Shown here: positions 1-8,982 of the stretch, in pieces
How the letters are laid out: each line of letters begins with the position of its first letter
How positions within the stretch are numbered: position 1 is the stretch's first letter
Assembly: GCA_036011305.1 (NCBI GenBank)
Contig: DASCNA010000041.1
Location: 36,870-100,869, forward strand
Direction of reading: 5' to 3'
Source of the DNA: DASCNA01 sp036011305
Lineage (GTDB): Bacteria; Verrucomicrobiota; Lentisphaeria; Victivallales; GWF2-38-69
DNA: 64,000 nt
Made by a program: the position numbers and the translations under genes
Notes under the pieces: generated by a model
Told to the model about the DNA's origin: nothing
Seen by the model: only the letters and a program-made list of their open reading frames with translations
Databases searched by the model: none

Positions 1-997
1 GTTCAACTCTCAATATTTTTCCTTCCCATTTACAGTCTTTGGGTTTTTCAGTCCATTGAATAAAAACAGGAGTATTTTTTGCATACCTAAACCAATGTCG
101 GTAAGCCACACTTTTATCAGGGGTAATATCCATTATCTCTGCTGCTTCACTTGAAGTCAGTGAAATTGGAATAGTAAGACTGCTGTCATCTGCAATATCA
201 AAAAGTACCTGCCCCACATTAACATATTCATTAATGTTAATGTTTTTATTTTTTATTCTGCCATTGATTGGACTTCTTATTTCACTTCTTTCAATACTTA
301 ACTTAGCTTTTGCACTTTCAAATTTTGCCTTCTCAATATTTGCCTGTATTAAATCCAATTGCAGTTTGGCTTTTGATATATCACTTTCTTTTAGTAAAAC
401 TGAATTTCTGACTTCATCTAGTTTCTGTCCTGAATCCTCATACATTTTTGAGGAAACAACTTTTTTCTGAAATAGAGATTTCTGCCTGAGATAATCTTTC
501 TGCTCAAGGTCCAGTTTATGTTTAATGATTTCCAGTATCTGCATGTAGTCAACAATAAGCTGTTTTTGAATGGCGTATTCTGATTCAAAAACTTTTATAT
601 CTGACTCAGCCTTTTGAAAAATTATCTGATAGTCTGATTTGTCAATTTTTGTTAATAATTCATCTTTTCCAACTAAATTTCCATCTTTCAGATTTTTGTT
701 GATATACTCGATTCTACCGTTTACCTGAGAACTAATTCTCATTGTTTTTGATGGTTTTGCTGTTCCGTAACCATCAACTTTCACTATGAAATCTGTTGTT
801 TTTGCAGGTATAGTTATAAGTGTTTTTAGAATGTCTCTCGTTGCCCCTTCAGAAGGCTTGGTCATCATTGCTGAGAATATAATGAAAAGGACTAAACCAA
901 TTAATAAAATAACGATGCATAGAATTAATCTTGACATGATCAAAGGATTAATTTTTTTACTTAATTTATCTGCTATTTTTATTTTATTTTGCGACAT
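1..997 (-). CDS. RND/HlyD-type periplasmic adaptor (membrane fusion protein), 3' end beyond left edge
   Basis: I read this frame by hand on the minus strand. It opens with ATG at 995-997 and stays open for 332 codons to the left edge, so only the N-terminal part is present. The protein has a short basic N-terminus, one membrane anchor (about residues 22-47), the first half of a lipoyl domain (around ISSQVNGRIEYINKNLKDG), a long charged alpha-helical hairpin (about 115-220), the second lipoyl half (SPINGRIKNKNININEYVN) and the start of a beta-barrel domain. This is the usual order of periplasmic adaptors that link an inner-membrane RND or ABC pump to an outer-membrane channel. The partner pump should lie to the left. 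The substrate cannot be told. Confidence 0.85.
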   Translation of the reverse strand, partial: MSQNKIKIADKLSKKINPLIMSRLILCIVILLIGLVLFIIFSAMMTKPSEGATRDILKTLITIPAKTTDFIVKVDGYGTAKPSKTMRISSQVNGRIEYINKNLKDGNLVGKDELLTKIDKSDYQIIFQKAESDIKVFESEYAIQKQLIVDYMQILEIIKHKLDLEQKDYLRQKSLFQKKVVSSKMYEDSGQKLDEVRNSVLLKESDISKAKLQLDLIQANIEKAKFESAKAKLSIERSEIRSPINGRIKNKNININEYVNVGQVLFDIADDSSLTIPISLTSSEAAEIMDITPDKSVAYRHWFRYAKNTPVFIQWTEKPKDCKWEGKILRVE

Positions 998-1180
998 AAC
1001 AAATCAACTCCAGTTAATAATAAATTTAATTAATTAAACTAGTTTTAATATAAAATTCATGTCAACCAGGTATCTTAATTATATTATGATTAAGCTTTAT
1101 TGCGATATTCTGTAAGCTTTAGGCTCTTTTTTAGTTAATAATTAAATTTTATATTTTAAAATTATAATTATTAGAATGAA

Positions 1181-1207
1181 AAACCCTCCCATATAAAAGG
1201 AGGGTTT
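1181..1207 (-). terminator. Rho-independent terminator of the folC-rfbB operon
   Basis: A perfect 9-bp inverted repeat (1181-1189 with 1199-1207, loop 9 nt) with a GC-rich centre (CCCTCC/GGAGGG). Read on the minus strand it is followed by a run of T, as expected for an intrinsic terminator just after the rfbB stop codon. Confidence 0.85.
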
Positions 1208-1234
1208 AAGTGGTTATACAAATTTTATAGCTAA

Positions 1235-2245
1235 TCAGCTGTTGTACATTATTTCGTAATATTTCTGATAATTGCCTGATGTGACATTGTCAAGCCATTC
1301 TTTATTGTCAAGATACCATTTGACTGTAAGTTCAATCCCTTCTTCAAATGTTACAGAAGGCTTCCAATTAAGTTGAGACATAATTTTAGAGTTATCAATA
1401 GCATAACGCCTGTCATGCCCGGGTCTGTCTTTAACATAAGTAATCAGTGATTCAGGTTTACCTAAAATTTTCAGCAATGTTTTCACAAGTGTAAGATTTG
1501 TCTTTTCATTGCACCCACCGACATTATAAACTTCACCTGACATACCGTTATTAAATACTTCCCAAATAGCAGAACAATGATCTTTTACATACAACCAGTC
1601 TCTAATTTGCATTCCATCGCCATAAACCGGGATATTCTTACCATTATTAATATTGTTAATACAAAGAGGTATCATTTTTTCAGGGAACTGATATTGTCCG
1701 TAATTGTTTGAACAGCGGGTAATAACAGTATCTAACCCAAAAGTATGCTGGTAAGCTCTGACAAAATGATCTGCAGATGTTTTACTTGCACTGTATGGAG
1801 AGTTTGGCTGTAGATTGCTTTCTTCGGTAAACATTCCTTTATCACCTAGTGAACCGTAAACTTCATCTGTAGATACCTGAAGAAATCTCTTTATTCCGTT
1901 ATCCTTAGATATTCTCAACAAATTAAGTGTCCCCATTACATTTGACTCTACAAAAATATTAGGATTCGTAATTGAACGATCAACGTGAGATTCAGCTGCG
2001 AAATTAATAACACCTTTAATATTATATTTCTGAACTGTTTCAGTTACCAGTTTTGTATCATTAATGTCTCCGTGTACAAAAATATGCCTTGGATCATTTA
2101 AACAATCTTTTAAACTTTCAAGATTACCTGCATATGTTAATGCATCAAGATTAACAACCTGTTCAACATCAGTTTCATCTAGTATCATTTTTACAAAATT
2201 GACTCCGATAAAACCGGCTCCGCCTGTAACTAATATAGATTTCAT
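1235..2245 (-). CDS. rfbB: dTDP-glucose 4,6-dehydratase
   Basis: Converts dTDP-glucose to dTDP-4-keto-6-deoxyglucose in the cytoplasm, the second step toward dTDP-rhamnose and other deoxysugars of surface glycans. The 336 residues match the family length. Visible motifs are the Rossmann NAD-binding GGAGFIG near residue 8, the active-site STDEVYG with its Asp-Glu pair, and YSASK with the catalytic Tyr and Lys. The C-terminal half ends with the family's usual sugar-nucleotide region (NWKPSVTFEEGI). It is the last gene of a three-gene minus-strand unit after folC and a small secreted protein, whose stop overlaps this start by 4 bp. rfbA, rfbC and a certain rfbD are not adjacent; an RmlD-like reductase lies at 37.6 kb. 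Confidence 0.95.
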   Translation of the reverse strand: MKSILVTGGAGFIGVNFVKMILDETDVEQVVNLDALTYAGNLESLKDCLNDPRHIFVHGDINDTKLVTETVQKYNIKGVINFAAESHVDRSITNPNIFVESNVMGTLNLLRISKDNGIKRFLQVSTDEVYGSLGDKGMFTEESNLQPNSPYSASKTSADHFVRAYQHTFGLDTVITRCSNNYGQYQFPEKMIPLCINNINNGKNIPVYGDGMQIRDWLYVKDHCSAIWEVFNNGMSGEVYNVGGCNEKTNLTLVKTLLKILGKPESLITYVKDRPGHDRRYAIDNSKIMSQLNWKPSVTFEEGIELTVKWYLDNKEWLDNVTSGNYQKYYEIMYNS

Positions 2246-2682
2246 TTCTTTTTATTCATTTCCTTTGCTTTAGCGGTAATTAACTCAGTCATTTCACCGT
2301 CTACTTTTTTTGCCTTAGCTAAGAGAATTTCCATCTTAGAATTACCATTCAGCTGCTTGGCCATTTTTTCGTGTAAGTCTACTATAGTTTTATGTAAAAT
2401 TTTAAGATCTGGATCATTCTGAATTAACTTAATCCTGAGTTCGTAAATCTGTAATGAAACTTCTCTTCTCTGATTTTCCAGGTTAATAATCTGCTTTTTA
2501 AAATCATCATCAGGATTAATCTGATTTTGCTGTTTAATTGTATTTTTTTCGGCAACTTTACTCCCTTGCTTAACAATAGATTTGACAGGATCAAAGTTAT
2601 CTTTCTGATTACCACTGTCTGCAGCATTTACAATCAGCGACAGCCCTAATAGACAACTGATAAAAATAAAATATCGCTTCAT
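2242..2682 (-). CDS. Small secreted coiled-coil protein
   Basis: I do not recognise a family. The 146-residue product begins with a good Sec signal peptide (hydrophobic stretch FIFISCLLGLSLIVNA, likely cleavage after residue 20). The mature part is hydrophilic, rich in Lys, Gln, Asn, Glu and Ile, with heptad-like spacing from about residue 60 to the end, suggesting a periplasmic or envelope helical protein. The last 4 bp overlap the rfbB start, and the start lies 16 bp after folC, so the three genes are probably co-transcribed and translationally coupled. The role in the operon is unknown. The signal peptide is clear; the coiled coil is inferred from composition and spacing only. Confidence 0.75.
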   Translation of the reverse strand: MKRYFIFISCLLGLSLIVNAADSGNQKDNFDPVKSIVKQGSKVAEKNTIKQQNQINPDDDFKKQIINLENQRREVSLQIYELRIKLIQNDPDLKILHKTIVDLHEKMAKQLNGNSKMEILLAKAKKVDGEMTELITAKAKEMNKKK

Positions 2683-2698
2683 TACTTATCCTAATTTA

Positions 2699-4012
2699 TT
2701 AAATATTAATTACCTCATCATCACTATAATACTCCATAAGAGTCTCACCTGCCAGATATAAAGAACCTGTAATAAGTGTTTTCTCATTATTAATCATTGA
2801 TAATGCACTTTTTAATGAATTGGCAACTTCAGATTTTATTTTAAAATTCTGTAAAGTTTTTAATAGTTTCAGCATATCATCAGGATCAAAACATTTTCTT
2901 GATGAATTAATTGGAACAAATATAAATTCCTCAGCTATTTCAGACAGCATCTTAATCACTTTTTTAGGATTTCGTTCTTCCAAGCAACCAAAAATAATTT
3001 TGAATTTTGTATTAGGGTATGACTGTTTCAAACTGGACACTAATATTTCAATACCCTGAGGATTATGTGCTCCGTCAAGAATTTTACCATCAGGTAAAAG
3101 CTGGATTCTTCCATGCCATTTTAGATTTTCTATACCTTTTAAGGAAGAATATAAATCAAACGAATATACTTTGGATAAATATTTAAGAATAGAGTAAGCT
3201 AAAGTCATATTCATTGGTTGAGCAAATCCTGGCAATGGTAAAATAAAACAAGTTTCTTTATCTTTAATATCAGATGTTTCATTTACATAGAATCCCCAGT
3301 TATTTAAGCTTGAACCAATATTTTTAGTAAAAGTAATAGATTTTTCATTAAACGGATAAAATGGAGCATTTCTTTCCTCAGCCACTTTTTGTATAACCTC
3401 TAATGGACCTTCAGGTATCTTACTTGTAAACATCGGTATATCTTTTTTTATAATACCGGCTTTTTCGTAAGCTATTTTCTCTAATGTATCACCAAGGTAT
3501 GCCTGATGGTCTAAACCAATACTGCTGATTGCTGTGACAATAGGATCTACAGCAGTTGTACTGTCCAGTCTACCGCCTAAACCAGTTTCCCATACAACAA
3601 AATCACATTTTTCCTGTTCAAAATAACTCGCAGCCATTGCCACTGTAACTTCAAAAAAAGTTAGTTTACTGTCTTCATTGTACATCCTGTCAACTGTAGG
3701 CCAAATATCATTAATCAATCCAGCCAGCTTATCCCTGCTGATTCCTTTTCCATTAATTCTCAAGCGTTCACGCAGCGAAACAAGATGAGGAGAACTGTAA
3801 AAGCCTACTTTAAAACCTACATTTTCCAAAGCTTTAGCAACTATTGCACAGACTGAACCTTTTCCATTAGTCCCAGCAACATGAATAAATTTTAAATTTT
3901 TATCTGGATTGTTAATATTTAATAATAATTTTTTAATATTGTCCAAACCAAGTTTAATGCCTACATCCTGCAGACTGTATAATTTCTTAAGAGCATCAGA
4001 ATAATTATCCAT
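2699..4012 (-). CDS. folC: Folylpolyglutamate synthase / dihydrofolate synthase
   Basis: Adds glutamate to dihydropteroate and/or tetrahydrofolate with ATP, in the cytoplasm. The P-loop HVAGTNGKGSVCAIV lies near residue 44, followed by family signatures FFEVTVAMAASYF and WETGLGGRLDSTTAVDP (Mur ligase fold), and DGAHNPQGIE in the C-terminal domain. Length 437 is normal for the bacterial bifunctional type. It is the first gene of the folC, secreted protein, rfbB unit. Whether it has both activities cannot be settled from sequence alone. Confidence 0.95.
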   Translation of the reverse strand: MDNYSDALKKLYSLQDVGIKLGLDNIKKLLLNINNPDKNLKFIHVAGTNGKGSVCAIVAKALENVGFKVGFYSSPHLVSLRERLRINGKGISRDKLAGLINDIWPTVDRMYNEDSKLTFFEVTVAMAASYFEQEKCDFVVWETGLGGRLDSTTAVDPIVTAISSIGLDHQAYLGDTLEKIAYEKAGIIKKDIPMFTSKIPEGPLEVIQKVAEERNAPFYPFNEKSITFTKNIGSSLNNWGFYVNETSDIKDKETCFILPLPGFAQPMNMTLAYSILKYLSKVYSFDLYSSLKGIENLKWHGRIQLLPDGKILDGAHNPQGIEILVSSLKQSYPNTKFKIIFGCLEERNPKKVIKMLSEIAEEFIFVPINSSRKCFDPDDMLKLLKTLQNFKIKSEVANSLKSALSMINNEKTLITGSLYLAGETLMEYYSDDEVINI

Positions 4013-4328
4013 ATATTACCTTCAAATATCATATTATTAGTTGTTTAAATAAAAGTATATTTATATTTACTTATTTCCAAGATTATTTAAGTTTTTTAAA
4101 TTAATCAGAGATTAACTATTAATATAATCTGCTTTTTTCATATTGCTGAACGCTGGGATGAATTTTAAAATATTTTAAACCTTTCCTTTTGCTTTGTTTA
4201 TCTTATCAATGTATTTCTTCATTTTTTCGCGATTAAATTTATGAGATAACATAATGATGCAGATAAATTAGGAAAGTACTTCTTTACGAAAAGCAACAAT
4301 ACTTTTTTCTGCACAGAAGAAATAAAAT
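4013..4328. other. Intergenic region between nadK and folC, no supported gene
   Basis: This 316-bp AT-rich stretch probably carries the folC promoter, but I cannot fix one. Only a 25-codon minus-strand reading frame (4175-4252) without a ribosome binding site is present, which I do not accept as a gene. Confidence 0.5.
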
Positions 4329-5051
4329 TTATAGCTTCATATGTCTTAATTTTCTACAGTCAGAACACATAAAGGCTTCAAGCCCGTAAACTTCAGCTGT
4401 TTTTGAGAATTTATCTATTTCTATGCAGTCACCAGCGTTAAGAATAAAAGAATCCGGAGAATTATCAGCCATCATCAATGCCGGTCCTCTGAGTATCTCT
4501 ACTTTGATAACAACATCATCAGGAAGTACGATATGATTTACATTTTCTCTAGAGTTACTGAAAGCTAAACCAATTCCTATTGTAAAAATACAGTGTGTAA
4601 TACTTCTGTAATATGCAGTGCTGCCGTGCGGTGTAGCAATACCGAATGCATCACTTGCAACTTCATTTAAATAAACTTTACCATTAATGTAAACTCTGTA
4701 TCTTATAGCACTGACTCTATGATAATTATGAATAAAAATATCATTAACTGCTAAAACTTCTTTTCCCTGGAATTTACCCAGCAGCCTTATAATTTCAGAT
4801 TTCTGTAATTCTCCTGAAAACATAGCATTAAGAATCTTATCATGGGAATGATGACCGCATAATTTTGCTGCTCTTGTATCTCTTAAGGCAAGTTTGGGAA
4901 TAGTTGGAAATTCTCTATCCGCGCCTAATAGTGTACCGTCTCCGCCGTATGCGATAACAAGTTCAGGATTTTCATCAACAACAGTTATCTTATGTTTTAA
5001 GAGTAAAGGTACAATATCGTCTTTATAAGGTCCTCTAAGAATAACCTTCAT
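4329..5051 (-). CDS. nadK: NAD kinase (short form)
   Basis: Phosphorylates NAD to NADP in the cytoplasm. The NAD-kinase signature GGDGTLLGA lies near residue 36 with the catalytic Asp, and TPHGSTAYYRSI matches the usual TPTGSTAY nucleotide-binding loop with His replacing the second Thr. It is 240 residues against the more common 270-300, because the part before the GGDGTLL strand is short. The C-terminus ends in a Cys/His-containing tail (CSDCRKLRHMKL) that could bind a metal. It is divergent from kdsD. No good ribosome binding site is seen before the ATG, so the start is only probable. Confidence 0.88.
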   Translation of the reverse strand: MKVILRGPYKDDIVPLLLKHKITVVDENPELVIAYGGDGTLLGADREFPTIPKLALRDTRAAKLCGHHSHDKILNAMFSGELQKSEIIRLLGKFQGKEVLAVNDIFIHNYHRVSAIRYRVYINGKVYLNEVASDAFGIATPHGSTAYYRSITHCIFTIGIGLAFSNSRENVNHIVLPDDVVIKVEILRGPALMMADNSPDSFILNAGDCIEIDKFSKTAEVYGLEAFMCSDCRKLRHMKL

Positions 5052-5253
5052 ATTAATATTACTTTCTGTAATTAAATATATTGAAAAACTAATTTACATA
5101 AAAGAAATAATTTAGTTTAAAAAAATAAGTTTTCAAAAGGTATAAAAGTAATACATTTATTATACTATATTTTATTAGTAATTTCATGAATAAATGGTTA
5201 AAATATCTATACTATTATTGAACTTATGTTATAACAGAAAAACGGTAATTTTT

Positions 5254-6231
5254 ATGAGTAAAGTTATTGATCAGGCTAAAGATATTTTTGATTTAGAAAT
5301 TAAAGGACTTAATAAAATAAAGAATCTTATTGATGATTCTTTTGAAAAACTGGTAACTGAGTGTGCAAAAGTTTTAGATAACGGCGGTAAAATAGTATTA
5401 AGCGGTATTGGAAAAAGCGGGCATATCGGTTATAAAATTGCGGCGACACTGGCAAGTACAGGCTCTCATGCGACCTTTATGCATCCTGTGGAAGCTATGC
5501 ATGGAGATTTGGGTATTTTGCAGAATAAAGATCTACTACTGACGTTAAGCTACAGTGGTGAAACAGAGGAACTTTTAACTATTTTACCCTCAGCAAAAAG
5601 GCTTAATGTTCCTATTGCATCAATAACAGGAAACTCTAAATCAAAGCTGGCTAAATGGTCTGACATTGTTATAGCAATTCCGATTGAAAAAGAGGCATGC
5701 CCTTTCAACTTAGCCCCTACTACATCAACGACGGCTCAACTTGTGTTGGGAGATGCTTTAGCAATGGTATTGCTTGAAACCAGAGGGTTTACGAAAGAAG
5801 ATTACGGCAGAATTCACCCTGGCGGGGCCATCGGAAGATCGGTAACTTTAAAAATTACCGATATCATGAGAAATGAAAATACTGACAGGCTGGTTAAAAT
5901 CCCTCCGTATGCAACAGTAAAAGACACAATTCTTAAAATGACTAAAGCGAAAAGTGGTTCTGCTATTGTAGTTGACAAAAATGATAAATTACTAGGCGTC
6001 TTTACTGACGGCGACTTGAGACGGCATCTTAAAGATTTAACAATGCTTGATGAATCTGTAGATAAATATATGACAGTTGGACCTGTAACAGTATTCTCAG
6101 ATCAAATGGCAGTCAATGTTCTCAAACTGATTGAAGAAAGAAGAGTAGATGATATTGTCGTCATTGATAGAGATAACAAAGTTGTAGGTATTGTAGACAG
6201 CCAGGATCTACCGGGTCTAAAACTCATGTAA
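5254..6231 (+). CDS. kdsD: D-arabinose 5-phosphate isomerase (KpsF/GutQ/KdsD family)
   Basis: Interconverts ribulose 5-phosphate and arabinose 5-phosphate, the first committed step to KDO of lipopolysaccharide. The protein has an N-terminal SIS sugar-isomerase domain (GIGKSGHIGYKIAATLASTG, then LTLSYSGETEELL) and two C-terminal CBS domains (ITDIMRNEN onward, and VDKYMTVGPVTV onward). I place the start at the ATG at 5254 (MSKVIDQAKD), which matches family N-termini; the frame is open upstream to 5194, but those 20 residues have no family likeness. MarC follows after 17 bp, so the two may be co-transcribed. Confidence 0.93.
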   Translation: MSKVIDQAKDIFDLEIKGLNKIKNLIDDSFEKLVTECAKVLDNGGKIVLSGIGKSGHIGYKIAATLASTGSHATFMHPVEAMHGDLGILQNKDLLLTLSYSGETEELLTILPSAKRLNVPIASITGNSKSKLAKWSDIVIAIPIEKEACPFNLAPTTSTTAQLVLGDALAMVLLETRGFTKEDYGRIHPGGAIGRSVTLKITDIMRNENTDRLVKIPPYATVKDTILKMTKAKSGSAIVVDKNDKLLGVFTDGDLRRHLKDLTMLDESVDKYMTVGPVTVFSDQMAVNVLKLIEERRVDDIVVIDRDNKVVGIVDSQDLPGLKLM

Positions 6232-6248
6232 ATATAGGGATAAAATCA

Positions 6249-6911
6249 ATGACATCACATGTTTTCGATTTACTATCAGGTTCATGGCTGCACATATATC
6301 TTGGTTCTTTAGCTCTTCTTTTAACAATAATGAATCCATTGGGCATGCTGGCAATTTTTTTAGGTACAACAGCAAACTACTCTTTAGCTGAAAGAAAGCA
6401 CATCAGTATAAAAACGAGTATAACAATTGCAATAATACTTATAACTGTAACTTGGCTGGGAACAGGTGTTTTAAATTTCTTTGGTGTCACACTGCCTGCT
6501 TTTGAAATTACCGGCGGCATTCTACTTTTTATAGGCTGTTTACCAATGGTTCGACCTAAAATTACTAAGCCTATGTCCGATGATGAATCTCCACTCGATG
6601 ATGATATAGCCATTGTTCCACTTGCTTTTCCAATAGTAAGTGGACCGGCATCAATACTTCAGGTTATGATGTGCCTTCAGCTATACGGAAATGATCTTGA
6701 AAGTAAAATTGTTTTAACAATAGCTTCATTGACAGCAACACTTGTCTTATTCCTTTTTTTCTATTACAGTGAATTTTTTATGAAAATAATAGGAATTAAC
6801 GGATTAAGAATTATAAAAATATTTGTAGGTATTATCTTGCTTTCAATAGCAGTAGATATCATTGCAAAAGGAATAATAGGACTCTTCCATCTCAAAGGAA
6901 TACTTCACTGA
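6249..6911 (+). CDS. MarC family integral membrane protein
   Basis: A 220-residue protein with about six hydrophobic segments and the MarC signature near the N-terminus (NPLGMLAIFLGTT), plus the conserved loop FPIVSGPASI in the second half. MarC proteins sit in the inner membrane; their substrate is not established, and the old link with multiple antibiotic resistance has not held up. It starts 17 bp after kdsD and ends facing the phosphoesterase gene across a long hairpin. Confidence 0.88.
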   Translation: MTSHVFDLLSGSWLHIYLGSLALLLTIMNPLGMLAIFLGTTANYSLAERKHISIKTSITIAIILITVTWLGTGVLNFFGVTLPAFEITGGILLFIGCLPMVRPKITKPMSDDESPLDDDIAIVPLAFPIVSGPASILQVMMCLQLYGNDLESKIVLTIASLTATLVLFLFFYYSEFFMKIIGINGLRIIKIFVGIILLSIAVDIIAKGIIGLFHLKGILH

Positions 6912-6920
6912 TATTCTCTA

Positions 6921-6961
6921 AAATTAGAAATTATGAGTTTAGAGCATATAATTTCTAATTT
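6921..6961. terminator. Bidirectional hairpin between convergent genes
   Basis: A perfect 14-bp inverted repeat (6921-6934 with 6948-6961, loop 13 nt) between marC and the converging phosphoesterase gene, overlapping the last codons of the latter. The stem is AT-rich and has T-rich flanks on both strands, so it probably ends transcription from both sides. Confidence 0.6.
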
Positions 6962-7875
6962 GCGCATTTCAGTTTTAATATCACTACTTCGGGTTTACAA
7001 TACAACCTTCCAGCAAAACCGCTGCAGCCTATACCGTTTGATGTATATCCCTGAAGATTATTGTATTTCCAACAACCTTTAGCAAGTTTATTGGGAGCAC
7101 TGGTATTTGAAAAAATCATATTTCCCCCGGGAAGGCAAATTTGACCTCCATGAGTATGCCCGTTCAAACTTAAAGAATAATTGAGTTTATCTGCATCTTT
7201 ATAAGTTCCTGGACTATGGGAAATAAGTATTTTAAAACAATCACTGTCAATTATATCTTTTTCACATAAATCAAAATCATGTGCTCCGAAATAACATGGA
7301 TCATCAATACCTGAAATATAAATAAATTCATTGTCTTTTTCAATTTTAACTGATTCATTAACTAGAATTTTAACTCCCAGAGATTCCAAAAAAACTCCAC
7401 TTTCATATCTATCATGATTACCGAGTATTCCATAAATCTTTCTGCTCTTATTCTGTATAATTTCAATTAATTTTCTATAAAATTCTCTAATATCACCTGA
7501 ACTAATCTTTTTATGTTTATAAACATAATCTCCTCCCAGTATACAGATATCAAATTCAGATTCATTTACAGTTTTCAAAAGCTTACCTTTTATATTATCA
7601 ACAAGATCAATATGAATATCAGATAGGAAAAGTATTTTCAAATCGTTAAATTTCTGAGGTAAATTTTGAAAAAACAATGTATGTTCTGCTAATTGTAAAT
7701 CATATGCTTCGCGTCGCATTATTTTCATGACGCCACAAATTCTAAAAATAAATTTAACGGTAATTATGACTATTTTCAGACTGAACAAATGAAATTTTTT
7801 TGTTGAATCTTTTGTAATAAACGAAATTTTATTCTGACTCTCTCTAATTTTTCTATTTGAATGTATTGGTTTCAT
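6955..7875 (-). CDS. Membrane-anchored metallophosphoesterase (YkuE/YaeI type)
   Basis: Calcineurin-like phosphoesterase with all five metal-binding blocks in order: LFLSDIHID, LGGDYV, GILGNHDRYE, LISHSPGT and LNGHTHGGQICLPGG. The block spacing matches the YkuE/YaeI group, often linked to lipid or UDP-sugar-lipid hydrolysis. A hydrophobic segment (about FSLKIVIITVKFIFRICGV) precedes the catalytic domain and would anchor it to the inner membrane. I start at the ATG at 7875; a TTG four codons upstream (7887) is the alternative, and neither has a clear ribosome binding site. It lies 17 bp after the lactonase-type gene. The exact substrate is unknown. Confidence 0.88.
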   Translation of the reverse strand: MKPIHSNRKIRESQNKISFITKDSTKKFHLFSLKIVIITVKFIFRICGVMKIMRREAYDLQLAEHTLFFQNLPQKFNDLKILFLSDIHIDLVDNIKGKLLKTVNESEFDICILGGDYVYKHKKISSGDIREFYRKLIEIIQNKSRKIYGILGNHDRYESGVFLESLGVKILVNESVKIEKDNEFIYISGIDDPCYFGAHDFDLCEKDIIDSDCFKILISHSPGTYKDADKLNYSLSLNGHTHGGQICLPGGNMIFSNTSAPNKLAKGCWKYNNLQGYTSNGIGCSGFAGRLYCKPEVVILKLKCAN

Positions 7876-7892
7876 AAGATTATTCAATATTT

Positions 7893-8963
7893 TTAATTTA
7901 TATGGACAAAAGTAGGACTATTAATCTTTATTCTCTTTTTAGTATATTTCAACAATCCAGTTTCTGAATTTACGTTAAAGATAGTGATATCATTAGAATT
8001 TTGATTTGCACAAATTAACAATTGACCATCAGGTGAAATATTAAAATCTCTTGGTTCTTTACCATCAACACTAACCATATCTACAAAAGTTAATTTACCA
8101 TTTTTATTATTAACATAAAAAATTGAAATAGTATCACTTCCTCTATTTGATACGTACAAATATTTACCGTTTGGGTGTAAATGAATTGCTGCAGATAATT
8201 TTCTATTTACTGCAATATCAGGATTCAAAGAAGGTAAGGTCTGTATCACATTGATATTATCAAAATGATTATTAAATGAAATTACATTGATATTAGCATT
8301 AAGTTCATTAATTAGATAGCATACAGATAATTTACGATTAAAAGCTAAATGCCTAGGGCCGCTTCCTGGATGTATATTAATTGATTTTAATTCTGAATTA
8401 TTTTCTAACTTATCAAAATCATGTATCCATATTTTATCAGTTCCTAAGTCTTGAACGAGAAAATGTTTGTTGTCAGGAACAGATATTATAGAATGAGGAT
8501 GAGATTCATTTTGTCTTTCTTTATTTATGCTATTGCCTGTATATTTATACTCATAAATGCTCTCAAGTATAATTCCATTATCATTTACAGGAAACAGTTT
8601 TATATTGCCACCTGAATAATTTGCAACCATTAACAGTTTATGCTTATTATCAAAACTTAAATGGCAAGGACTTGCTCCATCAGTCGATCTTGATGACAGA
8701 TGATTTAATTTCATATTATTATTATCAATCCTAAATGAGTGAACCATTCCATTTTCTGATGTTTCCTCAACGCTGTATAATAATTTTTTATCTGAATCTA
8801 CATACAGATAACTGGGATTAATAATACCATCAAAGTAATGTTCTTCCTTAACGTTAAAAGAATCTGTATCTAACTTAAACCAATATATACCTTTACCGGT
8901 TCCATTAACGTGTGCTTCTTTTTGAGTATACGAACCTATAAAAACATCTAAATTCTTTTTCAT
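7893..8963 (-). CDS. Lactonase family beta-propeller (6-phosphogluconolactonase YbhE-like)
   Basis: 356 residues with the seven-bladed propeller pattern of the lactonase family: FIGSYTQ at the N-terminus, HPHSIISVPDNKHFLVQDLG, HPGSGPRHLAFN, AIHLHPNGKYLYVSNRGSD and EPRDFNISPDGQLLICANQ. Members hydrolyse 6-phosphogluconolactone or related lactones; the exact substrate is inferred from family only. No signal peptide, so cytoplasmic. It starts 19 bp after the uvrA stop and is followed closely by the phosphoesterase gene. Confidence 0.88.
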   Translation of the reverse strand: MKKNLDVFIGSYTQKEAHVNGTGKGIYWFKLDTDSFNVKEEHYFDGIINPSYLYVDSDKKLLYSVEETSENGMVHSFRIDNNNMKLNHLSSRSTDGASPCHLSFDNKHKLLMVANYSGGNIKLFPVNDNGIILESIYEYKYTGNSINKERQNESHPHSIISVPDNKHFLVQDLGTDKIWIHDFDKLENNSELKSINIHPGSGPRHLAFNRKLSVCYLINELNANINVISFNNHFDNINVIQTLPSLNPDIAVNRKLSAAIHLHPNGKYLYVSNRGSDTISIFYVNNKNGKLTFVDMVSVDGKEPRDFNISPDGQLLICANQNSNDITIFNVNSETGLLKYTKKRIKINSPTFVHIN

Positions 8964-8982
8964 GAAAATTCCAAATCTAAAC

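Noticed and set aside
4175..4252. 25-codon minus-strand reading frame between nadK and folC
   Set aside because: No ribosome binding site, an upstream in-frame stop, no likeness to any family, and AT-rich DNA gives such frames by chance.
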